Positions 34,908 through 43,750 of a DNA stretch of 64,000 bases are shown here, in pieces. The notes under the pieces are model-generated. The model did no database searches. It saw only the letters and a program-made list of their open reading frames with translations, and was not told the DNA's origin. The first letter of the stretch is position 1. Every line of letters begins with the position of its first letter. The DNA is taken from NCBI GenBank assembly GCA_051883455.1, contig JBJETT010000012.1:62001-126000 (forward strand). Direction: 5' to 3'. Source of the stretch: HGM11368 sp051883455. Lineage in GTDB: Bacteria > Bacillota > Clostridia > Christensenellales > UBA3700. Made by a program: the position numbers and the translations under genes.

Positions 34908-36209
34908 GTGATAGACCCTACGATTGTAAAAAAACTCCAAAAATTCAACTGTTTGGCATTGGCAGTAAGCGGGGGCAAGGACTCTACCTTCTTGCTCAAC
35001 TATTGGGTGGAAAACCGTGCAATTTTGCCCGACTTTTTCGTGGTCAACGTCGACCACAACCTTAGAGGCGAGGAGAGCAAGGCCGATAGCGATTTCGTTA
35101 GGAAACTTTGCAAAGAACTTGGCGTAGAGTGCAAGTGCTACGACGAGGATATCAAGGGCTATTGCAATAGGGGCGGATATGGCTTGGAGCAAGGGGCAAG
35201 GCTTAGACGGCGAGAGATTTTTGCCGAGGTAGTCACGACCACTAGAGCCGAGAGAGTGGTGACGGCGCATCACAAGGACGACCAATGCGAAAGCGTGCTT
35301 ATGCACGTCTTTAGAGGTAGCGGAATCAACGGCTTGAAGGGTATGCCTTTTGACGACGGACTTATCTTAAGACCGCTGTTGAATATATCTAGCGACGAGA
35401 TTGAGAGAGAGATGAAAAGACGGGGTTGGGAATACAGAGTGGATAGTTCCAACCTCTCTACCGACTACACTCGCAACAAGTTGAGGGGTGAGATAATACC
35501 TACGATAAAACAAGTCTATCCGAGCGTGGTGGACAACGTATTGAGATTGGCGAGCATTGCCGAAGATACGCAAAGTTTTATTGATAAGTTTTTGGTGCGC
35601 GCCGAGTGGAACGGCGAAGAATTGTCGTTGCCCGAAAACCTCGCAGAGTGCGACGACGCGGTGGCAACGGCTTCGATTTTCGATGGATTGCAACGAGCGG
35701 GTTGGCGTGTGGATATAGAGAAAAAGCACGTGCAAGCAATAAGGCGGTTGTATGATAAAAAACCACCTTCAAGAGTATCTTTGCCTAGCTCACTTGTGGC
35801 TTGGAGAGAGAGAAACGGCGTGGTGATTGCCAAAGAGCACCGGCAAAAAGACCAAAGATACGAGGTGGACTACGGCTCATACGTTATGGGAGATTGGATA
35901 GTCACATTGTCTAAAGAGTATAGTGAGGGCGCGCTTAGAGCCGATATGGACGAATTGAAAAAAGGCGTATTGAGATATCGTCAAAAGGGCGACAAAATAT
36001 GCAAGTTTGGCGGTGGAAGCAAGAGTTTGGGAGACTATCTAACAGACAAAAAAGTGCCTCTCAGATTACGTGACGGGTTAGCCGTAATAGCGAGAGATAG
36101 CGACGTGCTGGCAGTGATAGGAGTGGATATATCGTCTAAAGTGGCGGTAAGAGAAGATACGAAAGAAATATGTTATCTTAGCGTAAGCAAAAATACGGGA
36201 GAAAAATAA
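34908..36209 (+). CDS. tilS: tRNA(Ile)-lysidine synthetase
   Basis: This 433-residue enzyme attaches lysine to C34 of tRNA-Ile(CAU), changing its decoding from AUG to AUA. The PP-loop SGGKDS is at residues 21-26, followed by VVNVDHNLRGEES and the HHKDDQCE segment, then RPLLNISSDEI. A C-terminal TilS-type domain includes GDKICKFGGGSKSLGDYLTDKKVP. The start is GTG; there is no Shine-Dalgarno, and in-frame TTG codons downstream would cut into the first strand of the PP-loop fold. The stop overlaps the hpt start (TAATG). TilS-hpt downstream of spoIIE is a conserved Firmicute order. Confidence 0.94.
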   Translation: MIDPTIVKKLQKFNCLALAVSGGKDSTFLLNYWVENRAILPDFFVVNVDHNLRGEESKADSDFVRKLCKELGVECKCYDEDIKGYCNRGGYGLEQGARLRRREIFAEVVTTTRAERVVTAHHKDDQCESVLMHVFRGSGINGLKGMPFDDGLILRPLLNISSDEIEREMKRRGWEYRVDSSNLSTDYTRNKLRGEIIPTIKQVYPSVVDNVLRLASIAEDTQSFIDKFLVRAEWNGEELSLPENLAECDDAVATASIFDGLQRAGWRVDIEKKHVQAIRRLYDKKPPSRVSLPSSLVAWRERNGVVIAKEHRQKDQRYEVDYGSYVMGDWIVTLSKEYSEGALRADMDELKKGVLRYRQKGDKICKFGGGSKSLGDYLTDKKVPLRLRDGLAVIARDSDVLAVIGVDISSKVAVREDTKEICYLSVSKNTGEK

Positions 36210-36733
36210 TGGAAAGAATAGAAAAAGTGCTGATTACCAAAGAGCAAATACAAGAAAGAGTCAAACAAATGGGCGAGCAAATTACCAAGGACTACGAGGG
36301 CAAAGCGCCTTATATGGTGTGCATACTCAAGGGCTCGATAGTCTTTTTTGCCGACCTTATACGAAACGTCGATTTGCCCGTGGTGGTGGACACAATGGTG
36401 GTGTCGAGCTATGGCAATTCTACCATATCGAGCGGTAACGTGAGAGTTAAAAAAGACCTTGCCGAGGATATAGCGGGCAGGGACGTCATAGTCGTGGAAG
36501 ATATTATCGACAGCGGTCATACTTTGAACGCTCTGACCAAACTGCTGAGAGATAGAAACCCTGCCTCGCTCAAGGTAGTGACTTTCCTAGACAAGCCAAG
36601 CAGACGAAAAGTGGAATTCCAAGGCGACTACGTTGGCTTTGAAGTGCCTGACGAATTCGTCATAGGATACGGATTGGACTACAACGAAAGATACCGCAAC
36701 TTGCCTTACGTGGGCGTGTTGAGCCTAGACTGA
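36209..36733 (+). CDS. hpt: Hypoxanthine phosphoribosyltransferase
   Basis: This 174-residue enzyme salvages hypoxanthine and guanine with PRPP to IMP and GMP. The PRPP motif is VIVVEDIIDSGHTLNAL, with YMVCILKGSIVFFADLIR earlier and the C-terminal FVIGYGLDYNERYRNLPYVGVL typical of bacterial HPRT. Size matches the family. Its ATG shares one base with the tilS stop, so translation is coupled. In Bacillus HprT and TilS interact functionally and are adjacent, as here. Confidence 0.95.
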   Translation: MERIEKVLITKEQIQERVKQMGEQITKDYEGKAPYMVCILKGSIVFFADLIRNVDLPVVVDTMVVSSYGNSTISSGNVRVKKDLAEDIAGRDVIVVEDIIDSGHTLNALTKLLRDRNPASLKVVTFLDKPSRRKVEFQGDYVGFEVPDEFVIGYGLDYNERYRNLPYVGVLSLD

Positions 36734-36740
36734 GGACAGC

Positions 36741-38117
36741 GTGAAAAGGGTCGTCGAAGAAGAACTTAAGGCTTTGGCAAGTCTATTCCCGCCCACAAGG
36801 CCGTTGTATCTCGTGGGAGGTAGAGTGCGTGACTGTATCGTGCGAGATATGGAATTGAGTCAAACCGACGCCGATATTTGTTCGGCTATTGCTTACGACG
36901 ACTTTATAAAACTAGTGCAAACGGCGGGACTGCAGATTGAGAGCTGTAGCGAAAAGCTTGGTACGGCGTGGGTCAAAGGAAGAGAGGGCAGATACGAATA
37001 CGCCACCTTTCGCAAGGACAGTTACCCCGTATCAAAGGGCGACCACCTACCCGACAAGGTAGAATTTGTCTACGAGATAGAGCAAGACTGTCTTAGACGC
37101 GACTTTAGATGCAACGCCTTGTATTACGATATAGTGGCGGGCAAAGTGATAGATCCGTTGAACGGCAAAAAGGACATAGACGAAGGGATTTTGTCCACCG
37201 TGCGTGATCCGAATTTGGTTTTTTGCGAGGACGGACTCAGAATCCTCAGACTTTTCCGCTTTTGCTCGACGCTGGGATTTGGGATACAAGAGGACACTTT
37301 GCAAGGTGCGATAAGGCACGCTAGCAACCTCAAGGATATCAAGTCGGAGAGAATTGCCGTCGAGATAAAGAGATTGTTGGAGGGAAACAACGCGGGGCGT
37401 GCCTTGATAGGCACGGTAGAGTCGGGCGCAATGAGATACGTCCTACAAAGAGTGGATGAGAGTTGTCAAATAAAAGACGGCGGAAGACTGTCAGTAGGCA
37501 TAGATTATACGCCTAAGAGATTGAGAATAGTAACTATGCTCGAAAATCTTGTTGAGATAGAAGAGGGGTGGACGAGCAAGGATACAAGCAACTTGATAGA
37601 AACGTGCGAAAGCTCAAAGATAGAGCAAAACGAGTCGGGAAGGACAGGAAAGTTTAGCCTTATCAAAAAGGCGGAACAGCTGGCAACCAAATGGAAAGAA
37701 ACCTATCCGCAGAGTATGGAAAAGGGCTTGAGATTGACGGCTTTGACCCGAGGCGTAGCGGCGTGCAAGCACGCAAGCAACGAAAATGAGGTCAAAAAAG
37801 TGTCCGTAGAGTATGCGAGCGAGATAGAGGATATATCGAGCGTTTTGCTCGCAATGGGCAACGACGGCGACGAGCGCGCGCAACTTGCCTACGAAAGACA
37901 AAGCGTATGGTTGAATAGAGTAAAAGAAAAAGAAATTCCGCTATCGGTTAAGAGCCTTGCCGTGAGCGGCGAGGATATGAAAGAATGCGGATATAGGGGC
38001 GCGGAAATAAGAGCCGTGCTCGAGAGATTGAGAGACCTATGCGTAGAAGAAGAAATATCGGGAGCAAGAGAAATCTTGCTATCAAAAGCTAAGGAGTGGA
38101 GAAGAAACGATGGATAA
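36741..38117 (+). CDS. cca: CCA tRNA nucleotidyltransferase / poly(A) polymerase family
   Basis: This 458-residue class II nucleotidyltransferase builds or repairs the tRNA 3' CCA end. It has PLYLVGGRVRDCIVRDM (the GGxxRD motif) and the two metal-binding aspartates in QTDADIC near residue 45, then RRDFRCNALYYDI and EDGLRILRLFRFCSTLGF, the neck-domain signatures. The C-terminal body lacks an obvious HD phosphohydrolase motif. Translation starts at GTG 36741 with GAGG upstream, 7 bp after hpt. Whether it adds full CCA or only part cannot be decided without comparing with other copies in the genome. Confidence 0.88.
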   Translation: MKRVVEEELKALASLFPPTRPLYLVGGRVRDCIVRDMELSQTDADICSAIAYDDFIKLVQTAGLQIESCSEKLGTAWVKGREGRYEYATFRKDSYPVSKGDHLPDKVEFVYEIEQDCLRRDFRCNALYYDIVAGKVIDPLNGKKDIDEGILSTVRDPNLVFCEDGLRILRLFRFCSTLGFGIQEDTLQGAIRHASNLKDIKSERIAVEIKRLLEGNNAGRALIGTVESGAMRYVLQRVDESCQIKDGGRLSVGIDYTPKRLRIVTMLENLVEIEEGWTSKDTSNLIETCESSKIEQNESGRTGKFSLIKKAEQLATKWKETYPQSMEKGLRLTALTRGVAACKHASNENEVKKVSVEYASEIEDISSVLLAMGNDGDERAQLAYERQSVWLNRVKEKEIPLSVKSLAVSGEDMKECGYRGAEIRAVLERLRDLCVEEEISGAREILLSKAKEWRRNDG

Positions 38118-39465
38118 AGTGATTTTGGTATTGTCGATATTGTGCGCCTTGCTGTCGGCGGGCGTGTTGATATTCGTCATAGTGACGAGCGTCAAAGACA
38201 AAAAGAAAGAGCAAGACAGTAGCGGATACGACGACGTGATAGACGCGTTGGGCGAAGCCGTGGGTATGGTCAAGGAAAATCAAGAAAACACCGCCAAAAA
38301 CAGTAGAGAACATATCGTCAGCAATATCAATACCGCCAACAACACCCTCAACGCTTTGCTCAAGACGTATATGGATAACTTTGCAAGGCAGATTGACGAT
38401 ATCAATATCAATCTAAGAAATTCGCTGAGCGAGATGAAGACGGAACTCAAGGCCTCTCTCGCCGAGATGAAGACGGAACTCAAACAGAGTATCGGCGAAC
38501 TCAAAACCGAAGTGGGCGAGAGTATGACGGGGCTTAGAAAGGATAACGAAACTCAACTGGAAAAGATGAGAGAGACGGTGGACGAAAAGCTCTCCAGTAC
38601 CTTGGAAAAGAGAGTCAACGCCGCCTTTGAAATGGTCAATAGCCGTCTTGATGCAGTGCAAAAGGGCTTTGGCGAGATGCAAAGTCTATCGGAGAAGGTG
38701 ACCAACCTCAACAAGTCGTTTAGCAATATCAAGACGAGAGGAAGCTGGGGTGAGGTGGCTCTTAATAGTTTGCTAGAACAAATGCTCGCTCCCGAACAGT
38801 ACAAGTCGCAGTTTAATATCAAAGGAAAAAACATGGTGGACTTTGCTATCGTTATGCCGGGACAAGCGGGGGATAAGGTGTATTTGCCCGTGGACGCCAA
38901 GTTCCCGGTTGAAGACTATAACCGCCTTGTAGACGCTACCGAAAGGGGCGATATGGTCGAGATAGAAAAGGAGCGTAAGCAACTCAAATTGCGTATAAAA
39001 GAAGAGGCAAAATCCGTAAAAGAAAAGTATATCGTTCCACCAACGACGACCAACTTCGCCATAATCTATCTGCCAAGCGAGGGACTCTACGCCGAAGTCG
39101 TTAAGGACAGCGAACTTTGCAACGAGTTGCAAGTCAAGTACAATATCACCGTATGCGGTCCTAGCACTATTGCGGCGCTTCTCAATAGTTTACAAATGGG
39201 CTTTACCACACTCAAAATCCAAAAGAAGAGTGCGGAAGTGGTAAAACTTATGCTTGGATTTAAGAAGGACTTTGGCAAGTTTACCGAAGCAGTCGTCAAA
39301 GCGAGAGATAAGGCAAATAGTACCGTCAAAGAGCTGGACGGCATAGACAAGAGAACGGAGATTATCCAAAGAAAACTCGACAAAGTGGACGACATTGCGG
39401 GAGAATATCTGGATAAGAGTGAAGAAGCGCCTGCGATAGAGGGAGATACGATAGATGAAGTATGA
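38110..39465 (+). CDS. rmuC: DNA recombination protein RmuC
   Basis: This 451-residue protein has an N-terminal membrane anchor (VILVLSILCALLSAGVLIFVIV), a long coiled coil (about 55-210, rich in EMKTELKASLAEMK-type heptads) and the RmuC nuclease-like domain (KTRGSWGEVALNSLLEQML, LPVDAKFPVEDYNRLVDA, PTTTNFAIIYLPSEGLYAEV, GPSTIAALLNSLQMGF). RmuC limits inversion and rearrangement at short inverted repeats in E. coli, which is notable in a genome rich in inverted repeats. It overlaps cca by 8 nt and the PHP gene by 11 nt. Confidence 0.93.
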   Translation: MDKVILVLSILCALLSAGVLIFVIVTSVKDKKKEQDSSGYDDVIDALGEAVGMVKENQENTAKNSREHIVSNINTANNTLNALLKTYMDNFARQIDDININLRNSLSEMKTELKASLAEMKTELKQSIGELKTEVGESMTGLRKDNETQLEKMRETVDEKLSSTLEKRVNAAFEMVNSRLDAVQKGFGEMQSLSEKVTNLNKSFSNIKTRGSWGEVALNSLLEQMLAPEQYKSQFNIKGKNMVDFAIVMPGQAGDKVYLPVDAKFPVEDYNRLVDATERGDMVEIEKERKQLKLRIKEEAKSVKEKYIVPPTTTNFAIIYLPSEGLYAEVVKDSELCNELQVKYNITVCGPSTIAALLNSLQMGFTTLKIQKKSAEVVKLMLGFKKDFGKFTEAVVKARDKANSTVKELDGIDKRTEIIQRKLDKVDDIAGEYLDKSEEAPAIEGDTIDEV

Positions 39466-40270
39466 TTTGCATATACATTCCGTGTACAGCGACGGAACCG
39501 ATACCCCTACACAAATCGTGCAAAAAGCCAAAGAAAAGGGCTTGAACGCTATTGCTTTGACCGACCACGATACCTTGGACGGCTTGGCGGAATTGAAGAA
39601 AGTTGCCAAAGTAGAGGGTATTCAGACGGTGGACGGAGTGGAGTTGTCCACCTATTCTACCTCCGAAGTGCATATCCTCGGCTACAACGTCGACGTCGAA
39701 AGCGACGTTTTGTTGACGGCACTTGCCGATTTTGCAGAGCGTAGAGAGGAAAGGATAAAGAATATCTTGGTCAAGCTATCTAAGTACAATATCAACCTCG
39801 ACTACGATAGCGTGGCTAGCGTTGCAGTGGGTGCTATCGGTCGAATGCACGTGGCTAAAGAGTTGATAAATAAAGGATACTGCGCCTCGGTGTACGAAGC
39901 CTTTGAAAGATATCTGGGCGCAAACGGCGTGGCGTATATTCCGTCCAAGAGAATTACTCCTATGGAAGGGGTAAAACTCATCAAACGCAGTAAGGGCTTG
40001 GCTGTGCTTGCGCACCCGTTGAGATTTATATCGGCAGGTAGATTTAACGACTTCGTGTACGGACTAAAGCCTTTTGGACTAGACGGCGTAGAGGGATATT
40101 ATCCTACCCACGACGAAAAGACGATAAGGACGATAGTGGACATAGCTAAGCAAAATCGCTTGATAGTGACGGGAGGAACCGACTACCACGGCGAAAATAA
40201 AAACGTGGAGCTAGGAAGCGTGGACGTCAAGCTCGACGAAAAAACTAAGAGAGCCTTGAAAATAAAATAA
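39455..40270 (+). CDS. PHP-domain phosphoesterase (YciV/RNase AM-like)
   Basis: This 271-residue metal-dependent phosphoesterase starts MKYDLHIHSVYSDGTDTP, has ALTDHDTLDG and GVELST, and later LAVLAHPLRF and GGTDYHGENK, supplying the clustered His and Asp ligands of the PHP trinuclear site. The closest known group is the YciV/TrpH type, 3',5'-nucleotide bisphosphate phosphatases or 5'-3' exoribonucleases. It starts inside the end of rmuC (11-nt overlap). The promoter of the following vanW gene lies at its 3' end. The substrate is inferred only from the family. Confidence 0.85.
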   Translation: MKYDLHIHSVYSDGTDTPTQIVQKAKEKGLNAIALTDHDTLDGLAELKKVAKVEGIQTVDGVELSTYSTSEVHILGYNVDVESDVLLTALADFAERREERIKNILVKLSKYNINLDYDSVASVAVGAIGRMHVAKELINKGYCASVYEAFERYLGANGVAYIPSKRITPMEGVKLIKRSKGLAVLAHPLRFISAGRFNDFVYGLKPFGLDGVEGYYPTHDEKTIRTIVDIAKQNRLIVTGGTDYHGENKNVELGSVDVKLDEKTKRALKIK

Positions 40271-40285
40271 ATAATTACTCATAAT
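40256..40285 (+). promoter_or_regulatory. Promoter giving a predicted leaderless vanW mRNA
   Basis: TTGAAA (40256-40261), 18-bp spacer, CATAAT (40280-40285), six bases, then GTG at 40292. No Shine-Dalgarno site lies before the start. The -35 overlaps the last codons of the PHP gene. Confidence 0.6.
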
Positions 40286-40291
40286 AGACTT

Positions 40292-41335
40292 GTGAGGCAA
40301 ATAAATAAGTCGACAAGTCTAATAAAGATTACGGCAGTCCTATTGACGATAGGTCTGCTTTTTGTATTGCTTTCGGTGGATTTTGGTCGGACGGTAACAC
40401 CTACCTTGGCAACGGACATACAAGTCGTCGATAGTAGCGCGACGGGAAAAACAGAGCAAGTCAAGGAAGACAAAACCTGCCGCCTACGTCAACGAAACCT
40501 ATCGGACGTAGACGTCCAACGGGTGAGCAAAGATGAAAAATATATTAGCAAAAAACTCGTCAAAATTGACTTGGAGCAAGACGGAGAAATTGAGAGGTTG
40601 GTGGGCAATTTTAGCCCAAAAACTCAAAACATATCGACATTTTCTACTTCTTTCGCTACTTCTTCCGCGGGACGAATACACAATATAACTTTGGCTACGG
40701 GCAACTTTAGTTGGTTGGTGGTCAAGGCGGGCGAAAAACTAAGCTTTAACACTATCGTGGGAGCAAGAACCGAAGAACGAGGTTACGCCAACGCCAAGGT
40801 AATATTGTGGGGTGAATACGTGGACGGCGTGGGCGGCGGCGTGTGTCAAGTGTCTACTACGCTATACAACGCTTGGATAAGAGCGGGTTTGGGCACGGAA
40901 CAAGTCGTCAATCACTCGCTGCCGTCGTCGTATTGCGAATTGAGTCAAGACGCCACCGTAAGCGAATATACCGATATGATACTTGTCAACGATAGCGGTT
41001 ACGACGTGGTGGTCAACGGCAAAGTAATAGACAAGACGGTAACCTTTTGGATATACGGCGCTCCTACCGAATATACCTATAAGATAGAGAGTACTCTCTT
41101 GGAAGTTTTGCCTCCCACCGCCCCCGAAGTGGTGTACAGCGCAACACTCGAGGGTATGGGCGAGATTAGAGAGGACGGAGAAGGGCAATACGTGGTGCTA
41201 AGACAAGAGAAAAACGGATTTCGCTCGCAGGCCGTTCGCAAAAAGTTCAAAGACGGCGTGGAAGTGGAAAGCAGATTGTTGAGGGTAGACACTTACAAGC
41301 CGAGCCGTGGAAAAATATGCGTCAAACGCCCGTAA
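40292..41335 (+). CDS. VanW-family protein with G5 domain
   Basis: This 347-residue protein has an N-terminal membrane anchor or signal (ITAVLLTIGLLFVLLSVDF), a central VanW domain (FSWLVVKAGEKLSFNTIVGARTEERGYANAKV..., with GGGVCQVSTTLYNAWIRAGL near residue 185, the family's most conserved block) and a C-terminal G5-like domain (about 270-345). It is probably anchored outside the membrane. VanW was named in vancomycin-resistance clusters, but most members, like this one in a housekeeping context, have no proven role in resistance. The start is GTG with no Shine-Dalgarno. Confidence 0.87.
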   Translation: MRQINKSTSLIKITAVLLTIGLLFVLLSVDFGRTVTPTLATDIQVVDSSATGKTEQVKEDKTCRLRQRNLSDVDVQRVSKDEKYISKKLVKIDLEQDGEIERLVGNFSPKTQNISTFSTSFATSSAGRIHNITLATGNFSWLVVKAGEKLSFNTIVGARTEERGYANAKVILWGEYVDGVGGGVCQVSTTLYNAWIRAGLGTEQVVNHSLPSSYCELSQDATVSEYTDMILVNDSGYDVVVNGKVIDKTVTFWIYGAPTEYTYKIESTLLEVLPPTAPEVVYSATLEGMGEIREDGEGQYVVLRQEKNGFRSQAVRKKFKDGVEVESRLLRVDTYKPSRGKICVKRP

Positions 41336-41340
41336 ATGTA

Positions 41341-41369
41341 TTGAAAAAACATCGCGGGCATGTTATAAT
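41341..41369 (+). promoter_or_regulatory. Sigma-A promoter of the phosphohexomutase gene
   Basis: TTGAAA (41341-41346), 17-bp spacer, TATAAT (41364-41369). GAGGTGAAGG follows as the ribosome-binding site of the ATG at 41391. Confidence 0.85.
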
Positions 41370-41390
41370 CTTGATATTGAGGTGAAGGAT

Positions 41391-43133
41391 ATGAACTATC
41401 AAGAAAATTACAATTATTGGAAAAACAACGTTGAAGAAAAGTATCAAGCCGAGATGATATCTATCGGCGGTGACGAAAAGGAAACCAAGGAGAGATTTAC
41501 TCTGCCACTCGCCTTTGGTACTGCCGGCATGCGCGGTACTATCGGCATGGGTATAAGCAATATGAACGTCTATACCGTGGCAAGAGCAAGCCTCGGACTT
41601 GCCAAGTACATACTCAGTCTTGGCAAAAAGCAAGCCGAGATGGGTGTCATCGTATCTTACGATACTCGTAGAATGTCCTTTGAGTTTGCTTTGACGACTG
41701 CAAGAGTGCTGGCTAAGTGCGGCGTAAAGGTTAGACTGTTTGAGAACGTTAGACCTGTGCCAATGTGCTCATTTGCAGTAAGACACCTCGGTTGTATCGC
41801 GGGCGTTATGATTACCGCCAGCCACAACCCGAAAGAGTACAACGGATATAAAGTTTACGGCGACGACGGCGCGCAAATGTCGCCTGAGGCCACCAAAAAA
41901 GTGGTGGAATATATCGACCAAGCAGACTACTTCGGCATAGATTTGCAAGACGTCAAGACGACAAACCACGACGATATCAAGGGCAAGGACAACTACGAAC
42001 TCGGCGAAAATATCACCGTGGTGGGAGCAAGCGCGGACAACGCTTATTACGATACTATCGAGAAGTTGGGACTATCTCCCGACTCGGTAAAGAGAGTGGG
42101 CAAGGATATAAAAATCGTGTATAGCCCTATCCACGGCTCGGGTTGGATACCCGTGACTACGATACTTGCAAGAATGGGTATCGAGGTCAACGTGGTAGAA
42201 GAACAAAAATACCCCGATACCGAATTTAGAACGGTGAGCGTGCCTAACCCCGAGCAAAGCGAGGCGCTTAGTATGGGTATACAACTCGCCGACAAGCTGG
42301 GTAGCGATATCGTCATCGGTACAGACCCCGACTGCGACAGAATGGGCGCGGCAGTGAGGGACGACCAAGGAAAGTTCGTACTGCTCAACGGCAACCAAAT
42401 AGGCGCAATGCTGATGAATTACATTTTGTCAAGACGAGAGGAGGAGGGCAATATGCCGTCCAATCCTGCCGTAGTCAAGACTATCGTAACCACTAGCCTT
42501 GCCGATAGAATTGCTCGCAGCTACGGCGTGAGAGTGTACGACGTGTTGACGGGATTTAAGTTTATAGGCGAAAAGATTAAGGAGTGGGAAACGAGTGGAG
42601 AGAGCACTTTCTTGTTCGGCTACGAGGAGAGCTACGGTTATCTCTCGGGCACTCACGCAAGAGATAAGGACGCCGTGGTGGCAAGTATGCTCTTTGCCGA
42701 GATGGTGTGCTACTACACCGACAAGGGCGTAAAAGTGTATGACAAACTGATAGAGTTGTTTGAAAAATACGGTTACTTCGTAGAGAACAGTAAGTCGATT
42801 TTCTTCAAGGGTCTCGACGGTATGCAAAAGATGGCGGATATTATGACTAAGTTCCGTCAAAGTGAATTGAAAGAGATCGCCGGCACAAAGGTTGTCAGTA
42901 AGACAGACCTCAACGTGGGCAAGAAGTATAACTGCGACGGCACCGTCGACGACGTTGACCTACCTAAGACCAACGTGGTCAAGTGGGATTTGGGAAACGA
43001 CGAGTGGGCGTGCGTAAGACCGAGCGGAACCGAGCCGAAACTCAAGATTTACGTGTCCACCAACGCGGGCGATAAGCAGACCGCTAGCGAGAAAAATCAA
43101 AAGATTATGACGGCAATATCAGAGATGATTTGA
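41391..43133 (+). CDS. Phosphoglucomutase/phosphomannomutase
   Basis: This 580-residue alpha-D-phosphohexomutase interconverts glucose 6-phosphate and glucose 1-phosphate (and possibly mannose phosphates). The catalytic serine is in GVMITASHNPKEYNGYK, the metal loop is TDPDCDRMG, the sugar-binding loop is GYEESYGYLSG and the phosphate site is RPSGTEPKLKIY. Length and an N-terminal YYWK-type segment fit the PgcA/PGM2-like group of Firmicutes. The frame extends upstream to 41307, but ATG 41391 follows a strong GAGGTGAAGG. Glucose 1-phosphate would feed UDP-glucose and so the ugd/polysaccharide pathway. Confidence 0.93.
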   Translation: MNYQENYNYWKNNVEEKYQAEMISIGGDEKETKERFTLPLAFGTAGMRGTIGMGISNMNVYTVARASLGLAKYILSLGKKQAEMGVIVSYDTRRMSFEFALTTARVLAKCGVKVRLFENVRPVPMCSFAVRHLGCIAGVMITASHNPKEYNGYKVYGDDGAQMSPEATKKVVEYIDQADYFGIDLQDVKTTNHDDIKGKDNYELGENITVVGASADNAYYDTIEKLGLSPDSVKRVGKDIKIVYSPIHGSGWIPVTTILARMGIEVNVVEEQKYPDTEFRTVSVPNPEQSEALSMGIQLADKLGSDIVIGTDPDCDRMGAAVRDDQGKFVLLNGNQIGAMLMNYILSRREEEGNMPSNPAVVKTIVTTSLADRIARSYGVRVYDVLTGFKFIGEKIKEWETSGESTFLFGYEESYGYLSGTHARDKDAVVASMLFAEMVCYYTDKGVKVYDKLIELFEKYGYFVENSKSIFFKGLDGMQKMADIMTKFRQSELKEIAGTKVVSKTDLNVGKKYNCDGTVDDVDLPKTNVVKWDLGNDEWACVRPSGTEPKLKIYVSTNAGDKQTASEKNQKIMTAISEMI

Positions 43134-43135
43134 TG

Positions 43136-43164
43136 AAAAAGACCGAACGACGTTCGGTCTTTTT
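43136..43164 (+). terminator. Intrinsic terminator after the phosphohexomutase gene
   Basis: GACCGAAC (43141-43148), loop GAC, GTTCGGTC (43152-43159), flanked by AAAAA and TTTTT, so it can work in both directions. Confidence 0.88.
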
Positions 43165-43216
43165 GTTGGGGAAGGGAAAAGATATCCGTCTTTGCCCTAT
43201 TATGGGAGTTGGGTCT

Positions 43217-43242
43217 AAAAAGTCGATACGTATCGACTTTTT
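43217..43242. terminator. Perfect 26-bp palindrome, bidirectional terminator
   Basis: AAAAAGTCGATAC followed directly by its exact mirror complement GTATCGACTTTTT. It lies between convergent genes and overlaps the stop codon of the minus-strand ferritin-like gene. It is the cleanest member of the recurrent family. Confidence 0.8.
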
Positions 43243-43750
43243 AGTATTGCGTTGGCTCTTGCGCGAGTGTGGAGAGCAAGTCTTGGAATATGGAGATATG
43301 CAACTCTTCGTCCATTATTATACGGGAGATGAGGTCTTTGAGCGAAGGGTTGGATACGCACTCGATAGTGCGACGATATTTGGCGATGGCTTGCCGTTCC
43401 GCCTCGATATTGGCACGAAGAATAGCGACGGGATTTTTGATATAATTGACGTTGCTACCCGACCAAAAACACGTGCTTCCCGCAATGATAGGGTCGCCAC
43501 CTGCCATTACGATTGCTTCACCGAGAAGTTCGTGATGGTGCATCTCCGTAATAGCAATGCCCATGAGAGCGTCACCTATCTCGGGATATTCCGTGTCCAA
43601 TATGTAATGTTGGTATACGTATTGCATAACTGCCGTGGTTTCGCTCTTACGACCGCCGTAGTCGTCAACAAGACAGCGGACTTCTTTGGGAGATAGATAG
43701 CCCGTAAGCTCGGGATAAGGTAGTGATAATGCGTATTGTTGGGTATTCAT
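43241..43750 (-). CDS. Ferritin-like diiron protein
   Basis: This 169-residue four-helix protein has paired metal-ligand motifs: ITEMHHHELLGEAI near residue 70, EAERQAIAKYRR near 115 and IIMDEELHISIFQDLL near 145, the ExxH pattern of ferritin-like/rubrerythrin folds. No C-terminal rubredoxin cysteines are present. Such proteins handle iron or peroxide, or occur as spore-associated or manganese-catalase-like proteins; which one cannot be told. AAGGAG lies before the ATG at 43750. The open frame on the opposite strand (43130-43696) is a shadow of it. Confidence 0.75.
   Translation of the reverse strand: MNTQQYALSLPYPELTGYLSPKEVRCLVDDYGGRKSETTAVMQYVYQHYILDTEYPEIGDALMGIAITEMHHHELLGEAIVMAGGDPIIAGSTCFWSGSNVNYIKNPVAILRANIEAERQAIAKYRRTIECVSNPSLKDLISRIIMDEELHISIFQDLLSTLAQEPTQY

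Noticed and set aside
43130..43696. 188-codon frame on the plus strand after the phosphohexomutase gene
   Set aside because: It runs through a terminator and palindrome and is the shadow of the ferritin-like gene on the other strand, which has ExxH motifs and a good ribosome-binding site.
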